Shown piece after piece: positions 53,249-62,620 of a stretch of DNA of 64,000 bases. The stretch lies in the NCBI GenBank assembly GCA_034932485.1, contig JAYFOQ010000016.1, positions 18,959 through 82,958 on the forward strand, in the 5' to 3' direction. A program made the translations under genes and the position numbers. Position 1 is the first letter of the stretch, and each line of letters starts with the position of its first letter. The DNA comes from Gordonibacter sp034932485. Lineage in GTDB: Bacteria; Actinomycetota; Coriobacteriia; Coriobacteriales; Eggerthellaceae. The notes under the pieces are model-generated. The model saw nothing but the letters and a program-made list of their open reading frames with translations. It did no database searches and had not been told where the DNA came from.

Positions 53249-53479
53249 ATGTGCTTTAGACCGCCGACAATATCAGACCCTGTTTGTCCGAAATGTGGAG
53301 CAACGCTTCCAGCTGGAGTGAACGTGTGTCCCCAATGCGGTGCGAATGTTGCAAGCGGAATCCCTGCTCCGAGAATGTCCGGTGCCCCGGGCGCGCCAGC
53401 AACTCCGGGAGTACCCGACGCGCCGGCAGCTCCAACAGCGCCAGCAGCTCCGGGAGTACCGGGCGCGCCATTGTCGTGA
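53249..53479 (+). CDS. Zinc-ribbon protein with collagen-like Gly-Ala-Pro tail
   Basis: 76 aa. MCFRPP start, then a rubredoxin-like zinc ribbon CPKCGATLPAGVNVCPQCG, then a low-complexity tail made of GAP/APG triplets (about 40-74). Similar MCFRPP zinc-ribbon proteins occur next to redox enzymes in anaerobes. It lies 52 bp after the Fe-S subunit gene. ATG 53240 is an alternative start three codons earlier. Possibly a maturation or interaction factor for the Mo enzyme. Confidence 0.7.
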   Translation: MCFRPPTISDPVCPKCGATLPAGVNVCPQCGANVASGIPAPRMSGAPGAPATPGVPDAPAAPTAPAAPGVPGAPLS

Positions 53480-53643
53480 ATCTTGACTGCGCTGTGTCGA
53501 AGAAATTGGCGCCACTATTTGCCGTATCCGCCACAGCGCTCGACGCCGTCGCCTTCATCTTCTTTTGTTGCCTACCGTCAACTACTGGGCTATGAGCAGG
53601 ATTTGCCCCCCCATCTATCTTCAGCAAAGCCTCTTGCGGAGAG

Positions 53644-54411
53644 TATGCTTTCATTAACAGAAGCGACGAATGGGACTGAACATGATTGTTTTTTGTATGC
53701 GCACTTTAGGGACAAGCTAATGCCGCGTCCCAACAAAGCTGGCGTTGGCGGCGTCGCCGCCAACGCCTTTGACGTTCGTGCGTGCCCCACCCTCACCCAT
53801 TTCCGCCACACCTACGACGCCTTTGTCGAAGCTGACTACGCCTCGTACGCCGACAACCCGACCCAAGCACGGGTCGTATGCGATCCCTCCCTTCCGATGA
53901 TGCGCTGTATGGCGAATATGCGTTGGTTGATGCCATGCAATTCGTGAGGGATGTCCCGAAACGGCTGGAACGTTATCAGCGTGCGACTGCCCTGATTCCT
54001 GGTCGCTCTCTTGTTCTTCCGCAAAACGCGTTCTTTCTACTCACGTACAACAACCCGCTGATCACCTGTCTGGGTACGCCGGGCCGCGCTGACACGACGG
54101 TGGCTGATCTTTATTCATGCGCGAAGCTGCATCGTTGCCTGCGCAGCAGAAGAGTCGCTTGCCAGCCTTAAGGAGTCCGATGATCCTATCTTGGACTGGA
54201 TAGCCTCTGTCGAAGATCTCAATCATCGACAGAGGCTATACTTCGCCGTGCCGTGCTCTCCCCGGAAACGGAGTTCTCCATTTCCGAGCATAAGATTGCG
54301 AACGGGATAGCCTATTCGATCGCGCGCATGGATTTCGAGGTTCTTATTGCACGAGGATTGTTTTTTTCGAACAACGAGGTTAACAGCAAACGTGTACTCA
54401 TGTGTGCCTGA
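53644..54411 (+). pseudogene. Frameshifted gene of unknown function
   Basis: Coding character runs through several frames. Part 1 starts at ATG 53644 (GCGGAGAGT upstream). Near 53878 the sense switches frame (ALYGEYALVDAMQFVRDVPKRLERYQ... to LLTYNNPLITCLGTPGR), then again near 54140 (EESLASLKESDDPILDWIASVEDL) and near 54250 (SPETEFSISEHKIANGIAYSI...), ending with TGA around 54409. At least three frameshifts. I cannot name the family. A 27-bp palindrome at 53741 lies within part 1, where base composition also shifts. Confidence 0.55.
53741..53767. repeat. 27-bp perfect palindrome
   Basis: GGCGTTGGCGGCG (53741-53753), one central T, CGCCGCCAACGCC (53755-53767), followed by TTTGACG. Looks like a GC-rich terminator or repeat element inserted in a decaying gene. 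Confidence 0.8.
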
Positions 54412-54586
54412 TTTGAAGGTTTCGCTGGCACGCTCGATAGGCAGCTTGTCTTTTTAAGAATGAGTCGATAAGTAATAAGGAGAGTTTTCGCTACTTCTCC
54501 TTTTATTGGAGCGGCTGTCTTGCGGTCGGATAGCGTCCCGTTGGTGTATCAAACCGTTTTTGGAGGGTAGACGAAGCTTGTCTGAG

Positions 54587-55470
54587 AAAAACAGTCGTCA
54601 TCCAGAACCGTTAATTACCACAAAACAGATTCAAGGAAAGGCAATGACCGCTATGGATGCTGTACTGTTCAATGACTCGGAAGTGAAGAGAATGGCGCTT
54701 TGCGCGCTGGAAGAGTGCTGTGATTTGCAGGCCTTTGGGCGCAAGATGCTCGAAGCCAGGCTCAATAGCGCCATGTCGGCGAAGGCCGACGCAGCCTGCA
54801 ATGTCGCCTACGGAAAGCGCGACGCCGCACACACCTTCCCCGAAGATATCATCGAGCGCTGCTGCCGTATTGATCGGGCGCTCGTGGCATGCGTGACCGA
54901 GATGTACGTCATGGGCGTATCCACTCGCAAAGTCGAAGCAGTAGCGATGGAGCTTGGTATCTCGTCAATGTCGAAGTCCGAGGTCGCACGGCTGTGCGAA
55001 GTGTTCGCCTCAGAGGTTTCGGATTTTCGCTCCCAGCGCTTCGACGGGGTGCGCTTGGTGATATCCGATGAGCATGCTGGACTCGCCCGCACAATAGAAG
55101 AAGCGTTCCAAGGCACAACGTATCAGAGATGCATCACCCATCTTATGTGTAACGTGTCAGGTCGCATCCATAAGAAAGCCGACCTGTAGCGAGTGCGCTG
55201 TTAAGAGGCCATGGAAGAGATATTGAAGCTACCCAAGACGGCTGGAGCGGTGCTTTTCGAGGATGAAGACGATGCACTTTTTATCTTTCATTTCCGAAGG
55301 CCCACTGGGCAAAGATCAGAACGGAACAATGTGTAAGAACGCGCTAATCGCGAGATCAAGCGGCGTACGCGCGTCGTTCAGTCATTTCCCTCTCGAAAGT
55401 CTTTAATTCATCTGGTCAAGACAGTACTTTTTGACGCTGATTGGGATGGTTGACGCGTTGCTTAATAGTC
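54587..55470 (+). pseudogene. IS256-family transposase remnant
   Basis: The frame up to 55189 covers the N-terminal and central part of an IS256/mutator transposase (EVKRMALCALEECCDLQAFGRKMLEARLNS, MYVMGVSTRKVEAVAMELGI, LVISDEHAGLARTIEEAF), then hits a stop. After a deletion the C-terminal part is recognisable at about 55205-55440, including NNV-stop-ERANREIKRRTRVVQSFPSRKSLIHLV. Internal stops and the missing catalytic middle make it non-functional. Terminal repeats were not found. Confidence 0.82.
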
Positions 55471-55637
55471 ATTTCGTCACTCGTGCACGCATAGAAGCCT
55501 CAAGAACGTACGCGGTTAACAGACGATGAGGTGCACGCGACAAGAGATGCTGTCAAAAGAGCAATAGCCGAAGCCATTGACCCGAAAGATGACGAGTCTT
55601 AAGATAGCCAAACAAATGGTGCCGTCGTTTCTCGACG

Positions 55638-55901
55638 ATGACTCTTGCGCAACAAATCGGGATGCGTCCTCTCGTGTCGCGTACCTCATCGGCTGTTGAT
55701 CAGGATGCTATGCTGGATTTACTCAGAGGCAGCCCTCTTGAAGCGTATCAAACATTTATTCGAGATCATGCTGGTTTTTGGATGCCTGCGTTTGCGCGTG
55801 AGGTGATTCAGTGTAGTGAGGTTCCGTTTTTCCGACTTGCGGCGCAGCTTTTGGAGTCATTTGTGAATTGTTCGAAAGTAAGCGACATTGGGGTAGAGTG
55901 A
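55638..55901 (+). pseudogene. TorD/DmsD-like chaperone, C-terminal fragment
   Basis: 87 residues; the part from about residue 33 (SPLEAYQTFIRDHAGFWMPAFAREVIQCSEVPFF split in the usual TorD end pattern, then LAAQLLESFV) matches the C-terminal helices of molybdoenzyme maturation chaperones. The N-terminal 150 residues are missing, plausibly lost with the IS256 insertion. No ribosome site. Confidence 0.5.
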
Positions 55902-56493
55902 TGACGTTGCATATACTGGTAGAATACTGGGCTGTAAGTTGAGGAAGTGTTTTCAACTGCGTCCGGATCTGATGCTTGGGTGTGGCGCTTGCGTAGCTAA
56001 ATGCTGCAGACCGCATTAGTCGTCATTGCCAGTCTAAATTTCAAATTGGAGGCATGACGTTTGTTTCTAAGAAGAATGGTTGAAGTGTTCTTCCTTGTGG
56101 TCTGTAGTTTTATATATATCTTTACAAAGAAAAAGAGAAAAGCGCCATGCCTACATCAACAGACTTTTAGTCAAAAACATCCGATGACTTCTGGTTTGTT
56201 TTGAGAGAAGAGAGCAAACTAGAAGTCAACAAAAGTTGCAGCACAATAATGTGTGGCTGCTATTCCCACTCAATAGTTAACAAAATCCGCTTAGTCGCCT
56301 CAGTTCCTCTCAGTCGCTCCAGTTTGGGGAATAAATAGCTCAGAGAGATGTTTTTGTTGGAAATACGACGAAGCTTTTGAACTCAAAATGAACTCATTTT
56401 TTGAGAGTGATTTATTCCCCTATTGAGTTTCGATAGGGGAATAAATGGAGAGAGGATTAGCAAAGCTGCACATAGCTTCGTGTCAATGATAGC
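55902..56493. other. Degraded intergenic region
   Basis: No intact gene. On the minus strand about 40 codons (roughly 56265-56384) read sensibly and end in RGTEATKRILLTIEWE-stop, perhaps the 3' end of a lost gene. Contains the inverted repeat at 56410 and a third copy of GGGGAATAAAT at 56326. Confidence 0.5.
56410..56446. repeat. Perfect 14-bp inverted repeat
   Basis: ATTTATTCCCCTAT (56410-56423) and ATAGGGGAATAAAT (56433-56446) with a 9-bp spacer. An additional direct copy of GGGGAATAAAT lies at 56326-56336. Confidence 0.8.
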
Positions 56494-56745
56494 GTGCTTC
56501 TCCAACCAAACGTAGGGTTTGGTGTCAACAAGACGATCGATAAATCGTTTGACGAACGCAAAGAAAACTTCCGTGCTCTTTTCTCTGTGGTAGACGACGC
56601 TTTGGAGAAAGATAATATGCAGCAATTGGCGATGAGTCTTGAAGGCATCATTAAGCTGGCAGAGTCATCACCCTTCAAGGATCTGGAAACCATTGAGGCA
56701 ACAGCAGCGGCTCTCACGAATCCAGATCACAAATGGGATTTTTAG
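56494..56745 (+). pseudogene. C-terminal gene fragment, unknown family
   Basis: 83 residues that read as the end of a larger protein: KSFDERKENFRALFSVVDDAL, then EGIIKLAESSPFKDLETIEATAAALTNPDHKWDF. An in-frame stop lies about 25 bp upstream and there is no start signal. I do not recognise the family. It may be part of a mobile-element cargo gene. Confidence 0.4.
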
Positions 56746-57140
56746 TGGGCGAGACATGCCGAGATTTTGACGTGTGCATTAAGGACGTATTCGGTCACGC
56801 CAATTTGCAGGGAGGTAAAAACAGCCCAAAGTTTTGAGACTGCTGTAAAAGCCCTGCCCTTTCAGCTTCCAGACACACGATAACCTCTGTTTACCAGGGG
56901 TTATCGGATAATTTGTGTGCTTTGTTACCAAAATCGATATCATTAGATTTTAGTAGAGGCCAAAACATACTGATCCATTCACGATGCAGATCACATAGAT
57001 GTTGCGCCCGAGCGTCCACAGGGCCTCCGTCTTCAACCGCTAAATATTTTCGATAAAACGATAGGCCGCCCTCGAAAGGTTATTACGCGCTTGCCCTCCG
57101 TGCGGGCAACAAAAGAACACACAGCGCTCCGCTTGTCGAC
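56746..57140. other. Intergenic region with a terminator-like hairpin
   Basis: CGATAACCTCTG (56878-56889) pairs with CAGGGGTTATCG (56895-56906; one G-T wobble) around a 5-nt loop. Otherwise I see no gene or known motif. Confidence 0.6.
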
Positions 57141-58088
57141 TTACAGCGGATACATTTCGAAATATTCGGGATACTGCTCCCTCAAATGAGTTTTCAATAG
57201 ATTGATGGCATGTCGGCACTGGGGATTAGAAAGCTTGTTCTTGCTGTATAGAAAGCCTATTTGGCATCGAGCGCGCGGAGTCGAAAGGGGTGTGAACTTC
57301 AGTCCCTCCGTTGGCATTTCCCCGTCGCGCTCCGAAATGAAGTAGCCAAACGAGTCGAAAGTACTCACGGCATCAAGGGAAGATTGTGCGTACGATAACA
57401 ACATACGCGGGCTGGTGGCACGCATCTTCACGTTTTCCAATGGCTGATTCTCGAAAACATGCTTCAAGACTTGGTTCATCTCCCGAAAAGCATTGACCGC
57501 TATTGGTGCGTTGCGCAGTGATTCGCGGTGGATGACCTTCTCCGAAGAAAAGGCCGACTCTTCCCTACATACTATTCCGTACCACGTGGTTAGAACCGAC
57601 TCAAACACAAGACCTTCCTGCCTAATATTCTTCGCCGAGCTGTAGAGGTCGACGAAGAAAAGTTCTGATCCATTGGATTTCTTTGCAAGCTCCAAAATGT
57701 CCTTGAAAGAATGCTCGTTCAGATTAACGGTGTCCAAAATGATGCTCCTACTGGCAAGTCCACCGAGAATCTGGATGGGGTAGTAGGTTAGATGGGCATG
57801 AATCTCCGTGAAGAGGTTGGATGTCTTACCATCTTTTCGAAACATCATCGTCAACATTTCATCATAGCTTGCCATGATCTGTTCGGCATACATGATAAAT
57901 GCTTCCCCTTTTTCCGTTAGTCTGATGCCTCCCCTTCCTCGTTCTATGAGCTTAACGTTAAGTTCGGCTTCGAGAGTTGTGATAGCTTTATTCAAGCCCT
58001 GCTGGCTGAGATAACTGTTTTTTGCAGCCTGGTTAAATGAGCCCGCTCGAGCTAGCCCTATGAAGTAACGTAAACTTTCTATCTGCAT
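57141..58088 (-). CDS. LysR-family regulator divergent from Mo-enzyme operon 2
   Basis: 315 aa. N-terminal LysR HTH (MQIESLRYFIGLARAGSFNQAA... LSQQGLNKAITTLEAEL), followed by a linker and a less conserved effector domain. Divergent from the Mo-enzyme gene at 58355 with a 266-bp gap, the classical arrangement for a LysR activator and its target. The effector is presumably the enzyme's substrate. AGGTAGG before the ATG. Confidence 0.9.
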   Translation of the reverse strand: MQIESLRYFIGLARAGSFNQAAKNSYLSQQGLNKAITTLEAELNVKLIERGRGGIRLTEKGEAFIMYAEQIMASYDEMLTMMFRKDGKTSNLFTEIHAHLTYYPIQILGGLASRSIILDTVNLNEHSFKDILELAKKSNGSELFFVDLYSSAKNIRQEGLVFESVLTTWYGIVCREESAFSSEKVIHRESLRNAPIAVNAFREMNQVLKHVFENQPLENVKMRATSPRMLLSYAQSSLDAVSTFDSFGYFISERDGEMPTEGLKFTPLSTPRARCQIGFLYSKNKLSNPQCRHAINLLKTHLREQYPEYFEMYPL

Positions 58089-58354
58089 ATTTACCTACCT
58101 AGTTACGCCCGCTTACTTTCGCAATTAAATGACAATCTTTGTAAGATAAGTATACACAACCTTAGGTTGCATAGATTAAAAGCATTAGATGCTATTCAGT
58201 TTCTTTGCCGCTCATATAATAGAAGTAATCTCGAAAATTGCGACAATTTGCACTCTGGTTGTTCCGTTAAACGTTTCTTTTCGTTATCCATCAGCTATGC
58301 GTATTGCCTGTGAATTCGAGACAAATTAGAACAAGCGATAGAGAAGAGGAGAAT

Positions 58355-60763
58355 ATGGTTCAAGGCGAATCGTTCGTTTACACAGCATGTCCTGGATGGG
58401 GAGACCATGACTACTGTGCTTTAAAGACCATTGTCAAAGATGGGCGGATAGTGCGAACCGAACGTGTGGTTTATTCCGACCCAGAAGAGCCTGACGGACA
58501 TATATGCCAGAAGGGATGCCTCGCGGCACGTCAACCCTACGATCCAAACCGACTGACCACTCCCCTGAAGCGCATTGGAGAGCGCGGTGAAGGAAAATGG
58601 GAGGAAATCTCCTGGGGCCAAGCCCTCGACGAGATTGGAGAAAAACTCACCGAGATTGCCGAGAAATACGGTCCGGAATCTGTTGTCATGTGGCTGTTGC
58701 CTGCGGGTTGCCCCCCTGCTTATGGCTTTAACCAGCAAATGGCTTATCGTTTTGGTAATTGTTTCGGTGTGACGACCCCGATGGCATCCATTGGTTTGGA
58801 CAACGGTCCTTTCTACACCGAGTTTTATAGCGTAGGCACCACAGCGACGCATGTTTTGACCGATCCGCGCATCGTGTCTGAGTATCAAACCGACTTGATT
58901 TACATTTGGGGCTGCAACCCCATTGAAAACCAGCTTCGCTGTGCGAAAAACCTTGTTATAGCCCGTGAAAAGGGTGCAAGGATTGTCGATATCGGCCTTA
59001 TCTTCGATGGCACTGCCGGTTTCTCCGACGAATTTGTTGGTGTGAAGCCCGCATCCGATGGTCATCTGGCCATGGCTATGATCGATTACATTTTGCAAAA
59101 CAATCTGCAAAACAATACCTACCTGCTCAACCGTTCCACGGCTGCTTATCTCATTCGCGAAGATACCGGTATGATGTATCGCGATGCTGAAGGAAACTTT
59201 GCCCTTTGGAATCCAGCTGAAAATACTCCAACTTTTGTGGCTCCAAAGCGCGGCGAATATCCCTGCGATGATATTGCTCTCTTTGGAGAGTTCGAAGTTG
59301 ATGGCGTTCGTTGCAAGACTGCTCTATCGCTTATCCGCGAGCGAGCCCGCGCATACAGCGCAGAGGCTGTTGCTGATATCGTCGGCCTCTCCGCTGCTCA
59401 GATTGAGAAGTTGGCTGATGACTTCGCTCACGCTGAACACGCGTTTATCCTCAGTGGTTACGGGTTGCGCTATGCAAATTCCAATGAGACGTATCGCATG
59501 CAACATCTTCTTGGTATCCTGACGGGTCGTCAGGGCATTCCAGGAAGTGGCATCATCGAAGGTTTACAGCTACAGGGTTACCCCTTGGCGTTCAACGACA
59601 CGGGTATCACTTTCCCCGAGTACGGCAACTTGCATTCCGTCAAGTCCGTACCGGTGCGCATGGCTGACTGGTTCGAGATTGCGAAAGCTCCGGGCAGTCC
59701 CTATAAGGCCTTCCTGAAAGCCCAAGGCAACCCGGTTCACCAACAGCCCGACCGTCAGCGTTGGCTCGACGTTCTGAGCCAGATGGAGCTAATTGTCGAT
59801 TACGATGTCTGGATGACCGACACTGGCGAACTGGCTGACTATATCTTGCCTGACTGTATGCCGTTCGAGCGCGAAGACCTTATTACGGGTGCGTGCTACA
59901 ACCACATCGTCCTACAAGAACCCGCCATCGAACCACCAGCAGGCTGCAAGGACCCGGTATATCTCTACACGCAATTGGCAAAACGAGTTGGTCTCGGTGA
60001 ATACTTCACCAAAACGAATGCAGAGTGGATCGATGTTCGTCTGGATTCCAAGTACCCGCTCATTGCTAATATCCAACCAAGAGTAACCTACGAGCGACTG
60101 AAGCAAGAAAAGATGATTCGCGCGGCCGTTCCGGCAAATCCGAAATGGGATCCCTACCGAAATCCCAATGAAGTTATGGAGAATGCGACAGGTCGGATTG
60201 AGATCTATGTTGAGCGATTGCTCGATTTCGATCTGCAAATCACAAAGCCACTCGAGCCGAACTATCTGGGCAAATTCGAGGACTATCCCTTCCAGTTGTT
60301 CACAGGCCGCCAGCGCTTCTTCATGCAGTCAACCTTTACGGATGATCCCATTAACATCGAGCTTTCCGGTGGCGATCCTGCAACTCGTTTGAATCCGAAG
60401 GACGCTCGAAGATTAGACCTTTATGATGGCGACAAGGTTGAGGTTTATAACGATCGCGGTCATGTAGTTACCCGGCTCGAGATTGACGAGTGCGTACCCG
60501 CGGGTACCGTCCATGTGTGGTTTGGTTGGCGTATGCGCCAATTCGAAGAGGGTACCTACGCTGAAATGGTTCACCAGTGCCCGAACAAGGATTCGAGCGG
60601 TCCCGTGCAGGATAAGTGGTGGAACGACTGGATCAGTGCAGGTAGTTTTTCCAATCCGCATATCGAATCGATGGGAATAGAAGTTGGCTCAACGGACTGC
60701 TACTGGGATTCTTACTGCAATATTCGCAAGTATGTTGGCGACGTAGCCGGAAAGGAGGCCTAA
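58355..60763 (+). CDS. Molybdopterin oxidoreductase, atypical Fe-S motif (paralogue 2)
   Basis: 802 aa, the same family and length as the 50331 enzyme and alignable over its whole length (PGWGDHDYCALKTIVKDG, ERISW-type EEISWGQALDEIGEKL, IYIWGCNPIENQLRCAKN, MTDTGELADYILPDCMPFERE, FQLFTGRQRFFMQSTFTDDP). In the N-terminal motif the first Cys of paralogue 1 is Tyr9 (YTACPGWGDH), leaving Cys12, Cys21 and Cys52 plus a conserved His. The GLDNGP motif at the presumed Mo site is kept. No Tat signal. ATG 58355 follows AGAGGAG. Substrate unknown; divergent LysR suggests induction. Confidence 0.88.
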   Translation: MVQGESFVYTACPGWGDHDYCALKTIVKDGRIVRTERVVYSDPEEPDGHICQKGCLAARQPYDPNRLTTPLKRIGERGEGKWEEISWGQALDEIGEKLTEIAEKYGPESVVMWLLPAGCPPAYGFNQQMAYRFGNCFGVTTPMASIGLDNGPFYTEFYSVGTTATHVLTDPRIVSEYQTDLIYIWGCNPIENQLRCAKNLVIAREKGARIVDIGLIFDGTAGFSDEFVGVKPASDGHLAMAMIDYILQNNLQNNTYLLNRSTAAYLIREDTGMMYRDAEGNFALWNPAENTPTFVAPKRGEYPCDDIALFGEFEVDGVRCKTALSLIRERARAYSAEAVADIVGLSAAQIEKLADDFAHAEHAFILSGYGLRYANSNETYRMQHLLGILTGRQGIPGSGIIEGLQLQGYPLAFNDTGITFPEYGNLHSVKSVPVRMADWFEIAKAPGSPYKAFLKAQGNPVHQQPDRQRWLDVLSQMELIVDYDVWMTDTGELADYILPDCMPFEREDLITGACYNHIVLQEPAIEPPAGCKDPVYLYTQLAKRVGLGEYFTKTNAEWIDVRLDSKYPLIANIQPRVTYERLKQEKMIRAAVPANPKWDPYRNPNEVMENATGRIEIYVERLLDFDLQITKPLEPNYLGKFEDYPFQLFTGRQRFFMQSTFTDDPINIELSGGDPATRLNPKDARRLDLYDGDKVEVYNDRGHVVTRLEIDECVPAGTVHVWFGWRMRQFEEGTYAEMVHQCPNKDSSGPVQDKWWNDWISAGSFSNPHIESMGIEVGSTDCYWDSYCNIRKYVGDVAGKEA

Positions 60764-60764
60764 G

Positions 60765-61175
60765 ATGGCTTACAAGATGCTGGTTGATTTGGAGCGTTGC
60801 ATTGGCTGTTGGACCTGCTCGATGGCTTGCAAAGTTTGTCATGAACTAGATGACAAAGATTATCGCATCGTCGTGCGTACTCATGGTTCTGGCGCGGGTA
60901 TCGACCGCCCTCAGGGTGTCTATCCAAACCTTCGCATGACTTGGCAACCGATATATCAAAAGTCGTGCACGTGGTGCGCGGATCGTCTGGCTGAGGGTGA
61001 TAGGCCTATGTGTGAATGCGATTGCCCCACCCTTGCACTGGCTTTCGGAGACGATGCCGATCCAGAGTCTCGTTTCAGTAAAGAGCTCGCTCGCTGCTTT
61101 GATTTGCATTATCACATATTCGAGGAGCCTGCTTACGAAAATAGCCGAGCGAACGTTGTTTACGCAACCAAGTAA
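60765..61175 (+). CDS. Ferredoxin-type subunit of Mo enzyme (paralogue 2)
   Basis: 136 aa. Cys motifs CIGCWTCSMACKVC (12-25), CTWCADRLAEGDRPMCECDCP. Starts one base after the catalytic gene, with AAAGGAGG, and ends in the same RANVVYATK/RSDIVYAS tail as its paralogue at 52741. A terminator follows, so the operon consists of two genes only, with no chaperone or membrane anchor. Confidence 0.9.
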   Translation: MAYKMLVDLERCIGCWTCSMACKVCHELDDKDYRIVVRTHGSGAGIDRPQGVYPNLRMTWQPIYQKSCTWCADRLAEGDRPMCECDCPTLALAFGDDADPESRFSKELARCFDLHYHIFEEPAYENSRANVVYATK

Positions 61176-61227
61176 ACGTGAGTCAATGCGACAGTGAAGC
61201 AATTTTCGCAAAATCAGCAACAACAAG

Positions 61228-61272
61228 GAAGCCGCTACTGCAGATCACTGCACAGGCGGCTTCTGTTATTGC
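61228..61272 (+). terminator. Terminator of Mo-enzyme operon 2
   Basis: GAAGCCGC (61228-61235) pairs with GCGGCTTC (61256-61263); inner TGCAG/CTGCA pairing extends it; tail TGTTATT. Confidence 0.75.
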
Positions 61273-61328
61273 TGGGAGCATTTCGAGTTCAAGCGCAGGG
61301 AAAATGCCATTTTTATTGTTGGCGGCAC

Positions 61329-61802
61329 TTAAACAGATTCTTTATCAACTTTTTTAAGCGACTTGGCTTTTCCTGCGGTTAGCCAAAGAACATTGTTCAA
61401 ATTTAGTCCACTTGCAATCATGCTGCTATGAGTCGTAATTATAATTTGTGACTCATCTTTCTTAGCGGATATCTCTCGAAGCATCTTGCGTAAGGCGGAG
61501 AAGCAGAGGTGATTTTCAGGTTCCTCCATCACTATGACATCCAAACCATTGGCCTTATCCAGTTCGATTTGCGTCTTTATGAGACTTTCCATTCCGCTGC
61601 CTCGATTGTCTAAGGATACTGAATCCTCGTATACAGAAATGATACTCTCAAGTATCACCTTCTTCCCGTCGACTCCGAATTTCCTATTTTCGCTGATAGG
61701 CGGCAGGGCGACCGATTCGAATGCGGAGTCTATTTTTACGCGGAACTCGTTTTTTGCCTTTGCCTTACGCGCTCTAATGAATATATGCGTTTGACAAAAC
61801 AC
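61329..61802 (-). pseudogene. AAA/OLD-type ATPase fragment
   Basis: 157 residues with the Walker B region LDVIVMEEPENHL, the preceding DNRGSGMESL signature-like segment and the IIITTHSSMIASGL switch. The Walker A N-terminus and the C-terminal TOPRIM domain expected in OLD-family nucleases are both missing. Fragment of a larger gene, possibly a defence or repair ATPase. Confidence 0.65.
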
Positions 61803-61880
61803 CTAGGTTATACTATGGTTTGCACTGATTTAAAATAGCAGCGCCTCACCCAATCGCGTTGCTTTGCGAAGGGAGGCAAA

Positions 61881-62426
61881 ATGGCAAACATCCTCGTAGT
61901 ACACGGAAGCCCGCGCAAAGGCGGCAACTCCTCGATGCTGGCAGATGCCTTTATCGAAGGTGCACAGGCTGCTGGAAACACTGTCACGCGAATCGATGTG
62001 GGCAACCTCGCCATCAACGGCTGCAAGGCCTGCGAATACTGCTTGAGCCATGAGGGCGAGTGTATCCAGCAAGATGCGATGCAGGACCTGTACCCCAAGA
62101 TGAAGGGGCAAGATGTCTTAGTCTATGCCTTCCCCCTGTACTACTACAGCTACCCCGCACAGATCAAGGCCTTCATGGACCGCATGTTTTGCGCCGTGGG
62201 CAACCCAGGGATGTTTGAGTTCAATAAGACAGCCCTCCTCATGTGCTTTGAAGACAAGGACACCTCGACGGCCGACGGCCTCATCAAGAGCTACGAGATT
62301 ATATCAAACCACCTCAAGCAGGAGATTATCGGCGAAGTCATCGTGAATGCCGTCTACGAGAAGGGCGCCATCAAGGGCAACCCCGGTATCGAACAAGCCC
62401 GCGAGCTGGGCGCAAGCATCAAGTAG
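61881..62426 (+). CDS. NAD(P)H-dependent FMN reductase / iron-sulfur flavoprotein-like
   Basis: 181 aa, flavodoxin fold. N-terminal FMN-phosphate loop HGSPRKGGNSSMLADAF (residues 8-24); a Cys pair in CKACEYC (near 51-57), seen in the iron-sulfur-flavoprotein-like branch; and YAFPLYYYSYPAQIKAFMDR. Probably a cytoplasmic flavin or quinone reductase. GGGAGGCAAA precedes the ATG. It appears intact although its neighbours are fragments. Confidence 0.88.
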   Translation: MANILVVHGSPRKGGNSSMLADAFIEGAQAAGNTVTRIDVGNLAINGCKACEYCLSHEGECIQQDAMQDLYPKMKGQDVLVYAFPLYYYSYPAQIKAFMDRMFCAVGNPGMFEFNKTALLMCFEDKDTSTADGLIKSYEIISNHLKQEIIGEVIVNAVYEKGAIKGNPGIEQARELGASIK

Positions 62427-62620
62427 CTCATTTAAAACTTGGCGTCGAGAGTTCTTTGGAAAAATGGAGAGGGGGCATGCCCGGGTAAGATATTCTGAAT
62501 GCTGAGTTAGGGTGAAAAGTGTTCAAGATGACCCAAAAGAGAAAACGATACGATGCCAGAACCCGATGATAATTGCATCGTGTTTAAATAAATGAAACCC
62601 TCTATCAAATGTGTCTTGTT

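Noticed and set aside
53390..53475. Repeats in the GAP tail as a possible CRISPR or satellite array
   Set aside because: The periodicity is coding triplets (Gly-Ala-Pro); no spacer pattern exists.
53256..53595. Frames opposite and alongside the GAP-rich zinc-ribbon gene
   Set aside because: They arise from the repetitive GC-rich triplets and carry no motif of their own.
61808..62111. Minus-strand frames opposite the flavin reductase
   Set aside because: Shadow frames of an intact gene with good ribosome site and motifs.
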